Shown piece after piece: positions 1 to 8,892 of a DNA stretch of 64,000 nucleotides. The notes below the pieces were generated by a model, which was not told where the DNA came from, searched no databases, and saw nothing but the letters and a program-made list of their open reading frames with translations. The DNA lies in assembly GCF_004023625.1 (NCBI RefSeq), contig NZ_ML137710.1:173914-237913 (forward strand). The letters run 5' to 3'. The translations under genes were made by a program, and so were the position numbers. This DNA comes from Streptomyces cavernae (GTDB taxonomy: Bacteria > Actinomycetota > Actinomycetes > Streptomycetales > Streptomycetaceae). Each line of letters opens with the position of its first letter. Position 1 is the stretch's first letter.

Positions 1-1
1 C

Positions 2-814
2 GTGCTGACGGAGAAGGACGCCATCGCCGCCATCATGATCCCCTCCGCCAACAACATCGCCCGCCTGCTGGCCCGTTGGGACGCCGGTTCCGAGGCCGCG
101 TTCGTCAAGAAGATGAACGCCGCCGCCAAGGAACTCGGCATGAAGAACACCAAGTACACCGACCCCTCCGGGCTGATGGAGACGACCGTCTCCACCGCCG
201 AGGACCAGGTGAAGCTGGGCAACGAGCTGGTGAACATGCCCGCCCTGACGGACATCACCAAGCTGCCGAGCTGGGTCGACCCGTCGGGCACGAAGTGGCG
301 CAACTGGAACCAGCTCGTTCCGTACAACGGCGCCATCGGCATCAAGACCGGCACCACCACCAAGGCGGGCGGCAACCTGCTCTTCGCCGCCACCAAGGAC
401 GTCGGCGGCGAGACGGTGACCGTCGTCGGCGCCATCCTCGGCCAGCACGAGGCGCCGATCATCGACACCGTCATCCGGGTGAGCAAGGACGCGATGATCG
501 CCGCGCGGGACGTGCTGACCTCGGAGAAGATCCTCTCGAAGGGCGATGTCGTCGGTTACGTGGACAACGGGCTCGGCGGGCGCACGCCCGTGGTGGTCAC
601 CAAGGACGTCTCGGCTGTGGGCTGGGCCGGACAGACCGTCAAGCTGACGCTCGCCGACGGCGGCGAGACGATTCCGCAATCGGCCGCGGCGGGAACCAAG
701 GTGGGTGTTTTGGACGTCGGAGATGGTACGGGGGACGCGGTCGAGGTGCCCGTCGCCCTGAAGTCCGAAATGACCGAACCCGGCTTCGGCGCCAAGCTGA
801 CCCGGGTGAGCTGA
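2..814 (+). CDS. D-alanyl-D-alanine carboxypeptidase (S11 family), 5' end outside window
   Basis: C-terminal ~270 residues of a penicillin-binding-protein type serine carboxypeptidase, which trims the terminal D-Ala of peptidoglycan stem peptides outside the membrane. The SxN motif is visible (SAN near residue 15 of the visible part) and the KTG triad is in IKTGTTT near residue 115. The SxxK nucleophile motif and signal peptide must lie upstream of the window. The last ~90 residues form a beta-rich tail as in S11 enzymes, with no obvious C-terminal membrane anchor. The first visible codon is probably internal. A strong hairpin follows the stop. Confidence 0.9.
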   Translation: MLTEKDAIAAIMIPSANNIARLLARWDAGSEAAFVKKMNAAAKELGMKNTKYTDPSGLMETTVSTAEDQVKLGNELVNMPALTDITKLPSWVDPSGTKWRNWNQLVPYNGAIGIKTGTTTKAGGNLLFAATKDVGGETVTVVGAILGQHEAPIIDTVIRVSKDAMIAARDVLTSEKILSKGDVVGYVDNGLGGRTPVVVTKDVSAVGWAGQTVKLTLADGGETIPQSAAAGTKVGVLDVGDGTGDAVEVPVALKSEMTEPGFGAKLTRVS

Positions 815-865
815 CAGAAGGAGCGTCCCCGGGCCGGCGCCTGACCAGCGCGGCCCGGTTCAGCG

Positions 866-893
866 GGCCCGGTGCATGGACCGGCACCGGGCC
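866..893 (+). terminator. Intrinsic-type hairpin after carboxypeptidase gene
   Basis: Perfect 10-bp stem GGCCCGGTGC/GCACCGGGCC with an 8-nt loop, 52 nt after the stop codon. There is no T-run, as is usual for streptomycete terminators. Confidence 0.6.
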
Positions 894-1063
894 GGTAAGA
901 GGCAGTAAGAGGAACAGCGCCGGACCACGCAGCCAGCAGCCGCACCCCGTCGGCGGAGCCCCAACCGGGCGCTCCTCGGCGGGGTGCGTGCTAGCGTCGC
1001 GAGATCGGGGCAGGTCGGGAGCCGCGAGCCCCGGCCGAGTACGACACGGGGAGTGCCAGCACA

Positions 1064-3490
1064 GTGGCCACTGCGGAGCCGACGCACGCCGACGACGCCG
1101 ATGCGGGACGGGGACCGGGACGATCCTCGGGGCGGGGCCCGCGAATACGGCTGCCCGAACGCACCACGGAGACACCCGGGCAGTCCACCACGAGACCCGG
1201 TCCGGCCCGCCCGGACCCGAAGCCCACCACCAGGGCTTCCCACCGCACGTCCGACCACGCCGGCGCGCCCCACCCCCAGCACCACAACGCCAAGCCCGCC
1301 GTCGCCCCGGGCCACGACAACGACCCCGCGCCCACTCCGGACGGCGAGGGAGAACCCGCCCCCGCCGCGGACCTCGAAGGCTCCACGGTGCCCAAGGAGC
1401 CCGCGAAACCCACGGCCCGAACTGCAACGGCCGACGCGCCCGCGACACCGAAAGGCCCCGAACCACCGGAAGGCCCCGCGGCACCAGGTGAACCGGCAGC
1501 ACCGGAAGGCCCCGCGGCACCGGTAGGCACTGCGGCGCTGGAAGGTCCCCCGGCAGCGGAAGAACCGGCAACACCGGCAACACCGGCAACACCGGCAACA
1601 CCGGAAGAACCGGAAGGACCGGCAGCACCGGAAGGTCCTACGCCACCGGAAGGACCGGCAACACTGGAAGGTCCCACGCCACCGGAAAGCCCGGCAGCAC
1701 CGGAAGGCCCCGTGAACGCCACACCGCCCGCGGAGGAGTCCGCCCCGCGTCTCCGCCCCGGTCACGATCCCCGTGGACAAGGTGGGCACCATCGCTTCAC
1801 CGAGCACCCGGCCGCCCTCATCACCGGGCTCGCCGGCGTCCTGCACGTCGTCTGGTTCTTCACCTTCGCGAACAGCGGTGGCGATCTCGCGGCGCAGGAC
1901 GCCTGGGCCGAGTTCGTCGGGCGGCACCCGGACTCGGCGTACAACCTCGCCTGGTACGGCGGTATGCACCCGGTCTCGTACAGCGTCGTCTCCCCCTATC
2001 TGATGTCCGTTCTCGGGGTGCGGACGACGATGATGATCGCGGGGACCGTCTCGGCGGGTCTGCTGACGCTGATCCTGATGCGCAGCCGTGCCGTGCGCAG
2101 ACCGCTGTATCCCGCGGTCGCGGGCGTGTTCGCGCTGCTGTGCAACGCGATCTCCGGCCGGGTCACCTTCGGTCTCGGCATGGCCTTCGCCCTCGGCGCC
2201 ACCGCCGTCGTCTTCTGCTGGCCGTACCGCTGGCGCTACAAGCGCTGGGCGAAGGCTCTCTGCGCGGCCCCGCTGGCGGGCCTGGCGACCGCTGCCTCCC
2301 CGGTGGCGGGCCTCTTCGTGGGCCTGGTCGCGGTCGCGCTGTTCCTGCAGAAGCGCAGGCCGGGCGCGTACGCCCTGGGTCTCGCCCCGGCCGCGGTGGT
2401 CGGTCTGTCCGCCTGGCTGTTCCCCTTCTCCGGCACCCAGCCGATGACATTTGCCTCGACCACGCTGCCGTTCCTGTTCTCCGCCTTCGTCTACTTCCTC
2501 GTCCCCCGGCAGTGGGTGACGGTCCGGATCACGGCCGCGGTCTACGGGCTGTCCGTGCTGCTCGTCTGGATCATCAGTTCGCAGATCGGCTCCAACATCA
2601 CCCGTCTGGCGATGCTGTTCGCCGGGGTGGCGCTGCTGGCGGCGCTGCCGTTCGCGGCGCCGAAGTCACGCAGGTGGTACGCGATCGTCGTGGCCTTCGC
2701 CGGCTTCACCACGTGGATCGGCATCAAGACGGTCGACGACATCATCCACACGCAGCCCGCGGCGTCCTGGGCCCGGGAACTGGCCCCGCTGGTCAACCAG
2801 CTCCAGGTGGTGGGCGCCGAGAAGGGCCGGGTCGAGGTGGTCCCGGCCCGTTCCCACCGTGAGGCGTCCGCGCTCGCCCCGTACGTCAACCTGGCCCGCG
2901 GCTGGAACCGCCAGGCGGACATGGAACGCAACCCCCTCTTCTACGACGACACGCTCAACTCCGCCAACTACCACGAGTGGCTCAAGCGCTGGGCCGTCCA
3001 CTACGTGGTGCTGCCGAAGGGCGAGCCGGACGGCGACGGCGGCGAACGGGAGCGCGCGCTGGTGCAGCGCGGCATGCCGTATCTGAAGCAGATCTGGGGC
3101 GACGCCAACTGGCAGCTGTTCGCGGTGAAGGCCCCGACCCCGCTGGCCGACCCGCCGGCCGCCGTCGAACGTGCGGAGCAGGGCGAGCTGACCATCAAGG
3201 TGAAGCAGGCGGGCCGGGTGCTGATCCGCATCCCGTACTCGCCGTGGCTGGGCCTGGTCGACGCCGAGGGCCAGAGCGTGAAGCCGCCCAGGGAGACGGA
3301 GGAGTCCAAGGAGCGCGCGGATGACGCCCCCAAGACGTACGAGAACCTCAACGGCTGTCTGATGGAGGCCGCGGAGGACGCCCACGGCGACACGTGGACG
3401 GAACTCCTCGCGCCCCGACCGGGAACGTACCGTCTGGCAGCGCCTTACCAGCTCCCGAGGGGGACGGGCTGCCCGGAGGAACTGCGCTGA
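1064..3490 (+). CDS. Large integral membrane protein with Pro/Ala/Gly/Glu-rich repetitive N-terminus
   Basis: 808 residues from a GTG start preceded by a GGGGAG-like site. Residues 1-245 are low complexity, dominated by repeats of the type GPAAPEGPA and PATPATPATP. About eleven hydrophobic segments follow between residues ~250 and ~560, then a soluble C-terminal domain of ~250 residues that is probably outside the cell. The architecture resembles actinobacterial polytopic membrane proteins of the glycosyltransferase-like/6-pyruvoyl-tetrahydropterin-synthase-related group, but I see no catalytic motif that decides the function. It lies downstream of a cell-wall carboxypeptidase, so an envelope role is plausible; that is inference. 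The repetitive N-terminus may be a disordered cytoplasmic or wall-spanning arm. Confidence 0.75.
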   Translation: MATAEPTHADDADAGRGPGRSSGRGPRIRLPERTTETPGQSTTRPGPARPDPKPTTRASHRTSDHAGAPHPQHHNAKPAVAPGHDNDPAPTPDGEGEPAPAADLEGSTVPKEPAKPTARTATADAPATPKGPEPPEGPAAPGEPAAPEGPAAPVGTAALEGPPAAEEPATPATPATPATPEEPEGPAAPEGPTPPEGPATLEGPTPPESPAAPEGPVNATPPAEESAPRLRPGHDPRGQGGHHRFTEHPAALITGLAGVLHVVWFFTFANSGGDLAAQDAWAEFVGRHPDSAYNLAWYGGMHPVSYSVVSPYLMSVLGVRTTMMIAGTVSAGLLTLILMRSRAVRRPLYPAVAGVFALLCNAISGRVTFGLGMAFALGATAVVFCWPYRWRYKRWAKALCAAPLAGLATAASPVAGLFVGLVAVALFLQKRRPGAYALGLAPAAVVGLSAWLFPFSGTQPMTFASTTLPFLFSAFVYFLVPRQWVTVRITAAVYGLSVLLVWIISSQIGSNITRLAMLFAGVALLAALPFAAPKSRRWYAIVVAFAGFTTWIGIKTVDDIIHTQPAASWARELAPLVNQLQVVGAEKGRVEVVPARSHREASALAPYVNLARGWNRQADMERNPLFYDDTLNSANYHEWLKRWAVHYVVLPKGEPDGDGGERERALVQRGMPYLKQIWGDANWQLFAVKAPTPLADPPAAVERAEQGELTIKVKQAGRVLIRIPYSPWLGLVDAEGQSVKPPRETEESKERADDAPKTYENLNGCLMEAAEDAHGDTWTELLAPRPGTYRLAAPYQLPRGTGCPEELR
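1480..1715 (+). repeat. In-frame tandem repeat encoding Pro-Ala-Glu-Gly units
   Basis: Short imperfect units of 9-18 bp (such as ACCGGCAAC and ACCGGAAGG) run head to tail inside the membrane-protein gene. All units keep the reading frame, so copy-number changes would lengthen or shorten the N-terminal arm without breaking it. Confidence 0.8.
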
Positions 3491-3497
3491 GCCCACC

Positions 3498-3525
3498 GAC
3501 CCCGCCCGCCGCACCGGGCGGGGTC
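3498..3525 (+). terminator. Hairpin after membrane-protein gene
   Basis: Perfect 11-bp stem GACCCCGCCCG/CGGGCGGGGTC with a 6-nt loop, starting 7 nt after the stop codon. Confidence 0.7.
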
Positions 3526-3575
3526 CGCCCGGCCACGGAAACGCCCCTCATGGCCCGGTAGGAAGCCGACATCCG

Positions 3576-3690
3576 CCCGTGGGTACTGAGCAGGCCTCTG
3601 CCCGTAGGTACTCAGCCAGCCTCTGCCCGTGGGTACTCATTCGGCATCCGCCCGTGGGAGCCGGCCCCGCCTCATGGGCACTCAGCCGGC
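3576..3690. repeat. 25-bp tandem repeat, four full units plus a partial one
   Basis: Units beginning CCCGTGGGTACTCAGC start at 3576, 3601, 3626 and 3651. The fifth, partial copy overlaps the 3' end and stop codon of the glutathione peroxidase gene, so the array looks like an outward amplification from that gene end. Confidence 0.8.
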
Positions 3691-4188
3691 GAGCAGCTTC
3701 TCCACCGCGGCGACCACCTCGGCCGACTCGGGCTCGGTCTGCGGCGAGAACCGTGCGACGACGGTGCCGTCGGGGCCGATCAGGAACTTCTCGAAGTTCC
3801 AGCGGATGTCCCCGCTGTGCCCCTCCGCGTCGGCGAAACCGACGACCCGCTCGTACAGCGGATGCCGACCGGCCCCGTTGACCTCGATCTTCTCGGTCAT
3901 GGGGAAGGTCACACCGTACGTCGCCGAGCAGAACTCGGCGATCTCCTCGGACGTGCCCGGTTCCTGTCCGAGGAACTGGTTGCAGGGCGCCCCGAGCACG
4001 CTGAACCCCCGGGCGGCGTACTGCTCGTGCAGCCGCTCCAGGCCGGCGTACTGCGGGGTCAGCCCGCACCGGGAGGCCACGTTCACCAGCAGCACGGCCT
4101 TGCCCCGGAACTGCCCGAGGTCGGCGGAACCGCCCTGCAGGGCCTCGATCTCAACGTCGTACACAGAAGCGTCAGTGTTGTCAGTCAT
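3682..4188 (-). CDS. Glutathione peroxidase family (thioredoxin-type Cys peroxidase)
   Basis: 168 residues, normal length for a bacterial GPx. The protein reduces hydrogen peroxide or lipid hydroperoxides in the cytoplasm. Peroxidatic Cys41 sits in NVASRCGLTPQY, Gln71 in CNQFLGQEPG, and Trp130-Asn131 in the WNFEKFL motif, giving the Cys-Gln-Trp-Asn set. Cys87 in EFCSATYGVTFP fits the resolving cysteine of thioredoxin-dependent members; actinobacteria use mycothiol/thioredoxin rather than glutathione. It is cysteine- rather than selenocysteine-based. It appears monocistronic and ends in a 25-bp tandem repeat array that could replace its terminator. Confidence 0.93.
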   Translation of the reverse strand: MTDNTDASVYDVEIEALQGGSADLGQFRGKAVLLVNVASRCGLTPQYAGLERLHEQYAARGFSVLGAPCNQFLGQEPGTSEEIAEFCSATYGVTFPMTEKIEVNGAGRHPLYERVVGFADAEGHSGDIRWNFEKFLIGPDGTVVARFSPQTEPESAEVVAAVEKLLAG

Positions 4189-4252
4189 GTGGCGGAGCCT
4201 ATCTCCGCCGTCGGACGGGGCCGGTGCCCGGTCCGACGGCGGTACTGCCGGC

Positions 4253-6514
4253 TCACTTCGCGCTTCTGACGCCGATCACGAGGTCGTTCGTCCCGGTGAA
4301 GTACGGACGGATACGCAGCGGGCCGGGCAGTTCCGGTGCGTCCGGGGCGTACTCGGTCGTCGGGTAGGTGTCCGTCTTCTGGCGTTCCACGATGTCGCCG
4401 AGGAGACGGCCGACGCGGACCTCCGTCTTCCCCGACGGCAGGACCAGGTCCCAGACGCAGTCGGAGGAGTGTGCCTCGGCCAGCGCCGTGAACGACACCG
4501 TCGCGTGGAAGCCGGCGGTGCCCGTGCGGTGGACCGGTACCGGGATGCGGCCGCGGCCGGAGACGGCGACGAGGGTGAGCTCGTCCGGCCAGTCGGCCCC
4601 GTACAGGGTGCCCTCGACGGTCAGGTGCTCGTCGTTGACGTGCACCGCGGTGGTCTCGGCGTGCAGGGGGCGGTGCCAGGCCCGGACCGCCAGGAACCCG
4701 TCCGCGGTGGTGTAGGGGATCCGCCAGGCGAGCGGCTCCCGTGGCGCGGGCGCCACCGTCAACAGGCCCTGTTGCTCGACGAGGTCGGCCACGACACGGT
4801 GCCGGGCACCGTCCGCGGCGCGCTCGACGTGCAGGTCCCAGCGGCCTTCCGGCATGGTGTGCGCGCCCCGCTCGATGACGGCGGTCCAGGGCTCCCCGGG
4901 CTCGGTCGGCGCCTGCAGCGGGATACGGATGCGCTCCTTGCCCCGGCGGCGGCCGACCGTCAGCGTCAGCCGGGTCCCCGAGACGCCGGCGGGAGCGATG
5001 CGTACGACGATGTCGCCGTCGGTGTCGATGCGGCACCCACCCTTGGGGCGCAGCGACTTGAGCGCTCCGGGCTTGCTGTCGGGCTTGACCCTGGCGGAGC
5101 GGGCCACCGCCGTGGACGCCTTGGCGGCGACCGTACGGGCGGCGGTGACCGAGCCGGCCCGGCGCAGCGGGCGCAGCACCCGCCCGGCGAGCCGGCGCAG
5201 GGGTGCCGGGTGCCGGGCGCCGGAGATCCTGGCGCTGGTTCCCGAGACGGTGGTCTGGGAAAGGCTTGTTCCGGACGCGGCGGTGCCGGGCTTCACCGTG
5301 CCGGGCTTCACGGTGGCGGGCCTGGTGGAGGTGGTGGTGGCGCTCGTGGTGCCGCCCGCCAGTGAGACGTGTGCGGCACGGAGTTCGCCGATCAGGTCCA
5401 CATAGCGTTCGGCGATCAGCGTGGGGGCGTAACGGCCGGCGGCGACGCGGGCGCGTTCGCCCATCGCGCGGCGGCGGGGCTCGTCGTTGATGAGGGCGAG
5501 CAGTCCTTCGGCGATGCCGTCGATGTCCCCGACGGGGACGAGCAGCCCGTCCTCACCGTTGGTGATGATCTCTCCGGGGCCGTGCGGGCAGTCGGTGGCG
5601 ACGACCGGTAATCCGGCGTGCATGGCCTCGACGATGGTCATGCCGAAGGACTCGCTGTCGGAGGTGACGGCCGCGATGGCGCCCTTGGCCCATTCGGTCT
5701 CGATCGGTGAGTGCGCTCCCATGAGGAACACATGGTTGTTGAGTGCGAGTTCGTCGATCGCCGCGCGCAGCGTGTCGGCCTCGCGGCCGCGGCCGTAGAT
5801 GCGCAAGCGCCAGTCGGGGCGCTCGGCGACCACCTTCGCGAAGGCCTGCACCAGCAGGTCCCACCGCTTGATCGGGATCAGCCGGCCGGCGGCGACGACG
5901 AGCTTCGCCTCGCCGCGGGCGGGCGCGGTGCGCGGGGTGGGGCAGGCGTTGGGGATGCCCAGGATCTTCGTGGTCAGCCCGGGCAGCCGGGTGCGGTGGA
6001 TGGCGGCGTCGGCGTCGGAGACGGTGACGAACGCGTCGAGCCTGCCGATGGCCGCGTCCTGCGCCGCCCGGACGTCGACGGCGTGGCTGTCGTAGGTGAG
6101 GTGCTCCTGTCCGATGCGGACGTAGCGGTCCTGGCCGTATTCGGCGAGGCCGACGACCAGCGTGGGCCGGGTCGCGATCACGGCGTCGCTGTCGGTGGCG
6201 TGCAGGAAGTCGGCGAGCCGGGCGTCGGTGAGCCGGCTGTAGCCGCCGGATTTGATCTCCGTCGGTGGCGCCACGGCGGACTCGTACGCCGCGAGCGGGT
6301 GGTCGCCCTCGTACGCGGGTGAGTCCTTGCGGAGGTCGATCAGTGAACTCATCCGCACCTTGGAGCTGACGGAGAGTGACGGTGTGTCCCGGGTGCGAAC
6401 CAGGGAGACGATCTCCACTTCGTGACGCTCGGCCAGTGCACTGGTCAGGTTCATGGTCGAGCGGATGGTGCCGCCGATGCCGTAGGCATTGTGCAGCAGG
6501 AATGTGATTTTCAC
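4253..6514 (-). CDS. Family 4 glycosyltransferase with long linker and C-terminal accessory domain
   Basis: 753 residues, about twice a plain GT4 enzyme. Residues 1-365 form the GT-B fold: N-terminal MKITFLLHNAYGIGGTIRST with the GG(T) acceptor loop, AAGRLIPIKRWDLLV in the donor domain, and the E-x7-E motif in ESFGMTIVEAMHAGLP. A Thr/Pro/Gly/Ser linker containing TVKPGTVKPGT (about 385-430) leads to a basic stretch and then a beta-rich region with no catalytic motif I recognise, possibly carbohydrate- or polymer-binding. The likely role is transfer of a nucleotide-sugar unit to an envelope glycan or teichoic-acid-like polymer; acceptor and linkage cannot be read. It stands alone upstream of a long AT-richer spacer holding its promoter. 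Confidence 0.85.
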   Translation of the reverse strand: MKITFLLHNAYGIGGTIRSTMNLTSALAERHEVEIVSLVRTRDTPSLSVSSKVRMSSLIDLRKDSPAYEGDHPLAAYESAVAPPTEIKSGGYSRLTDARLADFLHATDSDAVIATRPTLVVGLAEYGQDRYVRIGQEHLTYDSHAVDVRAAQDAAIGRLDAFVTVSDADAAIHRTRLPGLTTKILGIPNACPTPRTAPARGEAKLVVAAGRLIPIKRWDLLVQAFAKVVAERPDWRLRIYGRGREADTLRAAIDELALNNHVFLMGAHSPIETEWAKGAIAAVTSDSESFGMTIVEAMHAGLPVVATDCPHGPGEIITNGEDGLLVPVGDIDGIAEGLLALINDEPRRRAMGERARVAAGRYAPTLIAERYVDLIGELRAAHVSLAGGTTSATTTSTRPATVKPGTVKPGTAASGTSLSQTTVSGTSARISGARHPAPLRRLAGRVLRPLRRAGSVTAARTVAAKASTAVARSARVKPDSKPGALKSLRPKGGCRIDTDGDIVVRIAPAGVSGTRLTLTVGRRRGKERIRIPLQAPTEPGEPWTAVIERGAHTMPEGRWDLHVERAADGARHRVVADLVEQQGLLTVAPAPREPLAWRIPYTTADGFLAVRAWHRPLHAETTAVHVNDEHLTVEGTLYGADWPDELTLVAVSGRGRIPVPVHRTGTAGFHATVSFTALAEAHSSDCVWDLVLPSGKTEVRVGRLLGDIVERQKTDTYPTTEYAPDAPELPGPLRIRPYFTGTNDLVIGVRSAK

Positions 6515-7390
6515 TCAGCCCCCGTGTGGCTCACGCCGCCCTCCCCTGGCGGCCGACCTCCGGCACCCATGCGTCACGACGCACAACGATGCCCCTTTCA
6601 CCCGGGTTACGCCGGATAGCTCACTCAGGTGAATATTGCGTAATACATTCATGAAATGTGTCAGTGTGTCAACTTACTGTTCACCTGTTGGCTGACGGCC
6701 CGGCAGGTAACGATCACCGGCCCGTCACGCTCCGCGCTTCGTCATTGACAAGGACCGTTCTCCGGTCGATCAGTTGCCTCCGCATCCCGAAAAGTGATCC
6801 TGGTCACGTCGCGGCAGTCGTGGCGGGAACGCCGAGAGGTGACGCTGCGTCACCATGACGCCTCTCGCTGTGTACGAGCTCCGCGACCGGGCGATCGGCG
6901 CGAATTACCTTGTGGCGTGGGGAATTGGGGGGACGGTAGATATCAACTGGACGACCGTGCCTCGGCCTTCTCTCTCCCACTTCCCGTCGGGTCCGTGACC
7001 GAGTCGTGAGTCGAACTGCTCTTCGGTTCGTTTGGCTGATGTCGCAGGAAGGCGCCCTACTGGTGTCTGGTTGCTCGGGCATCTGCATTCCCGTCAATTG
7101 CCCTCCTCCGTCGCTCGCTCGCGCTTCCCGGGGGCCCTGGTTCGAGATGCCGTCATGTCAACTACGGGGTCTGGTAAGGAACTACGGTGATCGGCGAGAA
7201 TGGGACCCTGATGCCCCCGAGGCTCCGGGGCGTCGGTGCCGTGCTTTCAGGGCCTCTGCACGCTGTACTTCTGTCCGACTGGGGTTCCGTATCTTCCAGG
7301 GGAGCGGCTCCTTGACGTTCCGGCACGGGGGAGGCCGGCGGCGCAACGGGTAAGGCTAGGTCTCGGTCTCGGTTCTCAGGGGGCGCACCG
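6515..7390. other. 876-nt non-coding spacer, lower GC, with candidate operators
   Basis: No convincing ORF on either strand. The first ~150 nt (promoter side of the glycosyltransferase) are AT-richer and contain ACATT-N5-AATGT at 6646-6660. GTGA-N6-TCAC at 6794-6807 resembles a Crp site. A perfect palindrome with 8-bp arms GGTGACGC/GCGTCACC lies at 6838-6854. The remaining part up to 7390 has mixed composition and may hold the promoter of the next gene, or a small RNA; nothing decisive is visible. Confidence 0.5.
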
Positions 7391-8017
7391 GTGCTGCAGC
7401 AATTCCGTCACGGGACGATCATCTTCACACTGCTCGGCGGATACGTGGGGACGGTCACAGGGATTTCCGACATCGGGTTCCTGGGTGATTCGAAACCCGT
7501 GCTGATTCTGGTGGCCACCGCTCTGGTGACGATCGCCATCGTTCTCGAGATTCAGAACTTCAAGGACGGAAAACCGTTCTACATGGGCCTTGAGGAAGAC
7601 AGCCACAAGGCGATGGAGAAGCTTCTGCGGAAGAACGGCAAGGCGGTCATCTTCACCGTTGATCTCAGTTTTGCCCGGGACAACCAGTCGACGATGGACG
7701 CACTGCTGCGAAAGGCTGAACTCGGGGAGTTGACGCTGTGTGTGCCGCGTCTCGTCCGGGAGGCGGACCTCGCTTCGCAGCGCGGCGCCGATGTTCATGT
7801 GTACGCAGACGCCTCATGGACCCCGAAGAGCCGCTTCACCATGATCCGCTACAACCAGGACGACTCGGAGGTCTACTTCGGCCACTACATTTCAACTACC
7901 GTTTTCGTAATCGAGTGTTTTCGACATGGTAGTGTGCCGCACGTACTGGCCGAGGATCTGGCGAGACTGACGAGCCAAAGATTTCCGAGCATCAATGATC
8001 CGAGAAACCGAGCTTGA
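7391..8017 (+). CDS. Unrecognised two-helix membrane protein with soluble, possibly PLD-like domain
   Basis: 208 residues from GTG. Two hydrophobic helices (about 6-24 and 31-52) are followed by a soluble domain. The segment around residues 120-180 (LCVPRLVREADL, then HVYADASW, RFTMIRYNQDDSEVYFGHYI) has the order of a phospholipase-D-like sensor fold without an HKD motif. A similar layout occurs in the C-terminus of the regulator at 27335-28258; this is inference from pattern only. It sits 30 nt upstream of a methyltransferase gene, so the two are probably co-transcribed. Base composition is lower in GC than the flanking genes, which suggests acquisition. Confidence 0.6.
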   Translation: MLQQFRHGTIIFTLLGGYVGTVTGISDIGFLGDSKPVLILVATALVTIAIVLEIQNFKDGKPFYMGLEEDSHKAMEKLLRKNGKAVIFTVDLSFARDNQSTMDALLRKAELGELTLCVPRLVREADLASQRGADVHVYADASWTPKSRFTMIRYNQDDSEVYFGHYISTTVFVIECFRHGSVPHVLAEDLARLTSQRFPSINDPRNRA

Positions 8018-8047
8018 ATCGGAATCCGGGAAAGTGGAAGTGGCAGA

Positions 8048-8848
8048 ATGGTCGATACTGGCCGCAGTGTGCACAGTGACGGACGTCTGGCCGAACCCTG
8101 GCTGGCGCCGGGGAAGGACTGGGACGCCGTGGCCGATCTGCGGTTCGAGCAGATCGAATCCGGTGCTGACATCTCCTACCGCAGGGTCCTGGTCCCGGCG
8201 ATCGAGAACCTGCTGACCGACCTCCCGGGCCTCTCCGCAGCGAACGTGGTGGACGTGGGCTGCGGCACCGGCTATCTGACCGGCATTCTCGCGAAGTCGG
8301 CGGAACACGTCGACGCCACCGACCCCAGTTTCCAGAGCATCGCCATCGCACGGGCGAAGCATTCGGCGTCGAATATCCGCTACTACCAGCAGGAAATCGA
8401 GTCCTTCGGCGCTCCCGCCCGGCGCGGCCGGTACCAGATCGCGGTGGCGAACATGGTACTGATGTGCGTGTCGGACCTCACGGCGACCCTGCGGTCCGTG
8501 GCCGAACTCCTGGCCCCCGGCGGCCGCCTCGTGGCCACCATTCCGCACCCCGCCCACTGGGCCGCCTACGCGGGGTACCTCGACAAGCCCTGGTACGACC
8601 CGAGGGCGGAACTCGAATCGCAGATCCGCGTCGCCTGGCGCTACCGGGTATCCACCGACGACCGCGAGGGCTCGGAGGTCGTCCACTATCTGCGTTCGAT
8701 GACCTCCTATTCACGGGCGCTGGAGTCCAACGGAATGGGCATCGAAAAAATCCGCGAACTGTTCCCGGACGCCGAGACGGAGAAAATGTATCCGGAACGG
8801 TGGGAGTTCCCCCGCTATCTTGCGTTCCAGGCGAAAAGGCAGTCGTAG
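8048..8848 (+). CDS. Class I SAM-dependent methyltransferase
   Basis: 266 residues. Motif I VVDVGCGTGYL (67-77) binds S-adenosylmethionine, an acidic residue follows in VDATDPS, and a post-motif segment LLAPGGRLVATIPHP is typical of UbiE/small-molecule methyltransferases. The substrate is not predictable. ATG 8048 was chosen because the homologous region begins soon after and a GGAAGTGGCAG-type purine-rich site precedes it. It is the second gene of a two-gene unit with the membrane protein upstream and ends at a hairpin shared with the convergent TROVE gene. Confidence 0.85.
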   Translation: MVDTGRSVHSDGRLAEPWLAPGKDWDAVADLRFEQIESGADISYRRVLVPAIENLLTDLPGLSAANVVDVGCGTGYLTGILAKSAEHVDATDPSFQSIAIARAKHSASNIRYYQQEIESFGAPARRGRYQIAVANMVLMCVSDLTATLRSVAELLAPGGRLVATIPHPAHWAAYAGYLDKPWYDPRAELESQIRVAWRYRVSTDDREGSEVVHYLRSMTSYSRALESNGMGIEKIRELFPDAETEKMYPERWEFPRYLAFQAKRQS

Positions 8849-8859
8849 GCAGCGGGGGT

Positions 8860-8877
8860 CGCCCCCTTTCGGGGGTG
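8860..8877. terminator. Bidirectional hairpin between convergent genes
   Basis: CGCCCCC-TTTC-GGGGGTG stem-loop, 11 nt after the methyltransferase stop and 15 nt after the TROVE stop, so it can end both transcripts. Confidence 0.6.
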
Positions 8878-8892
8878 CGGCGCCGGTCGGGG

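Noticed and set aside
639..1969. Long minus-strand ORFs rich in Arg, Pro, Cys or Val opposite the membrane-protein gene
   Set aside because: They are reading-frame shadows of the repetitive Pro-rich coding region; composition is aberrant and no start signals are present.
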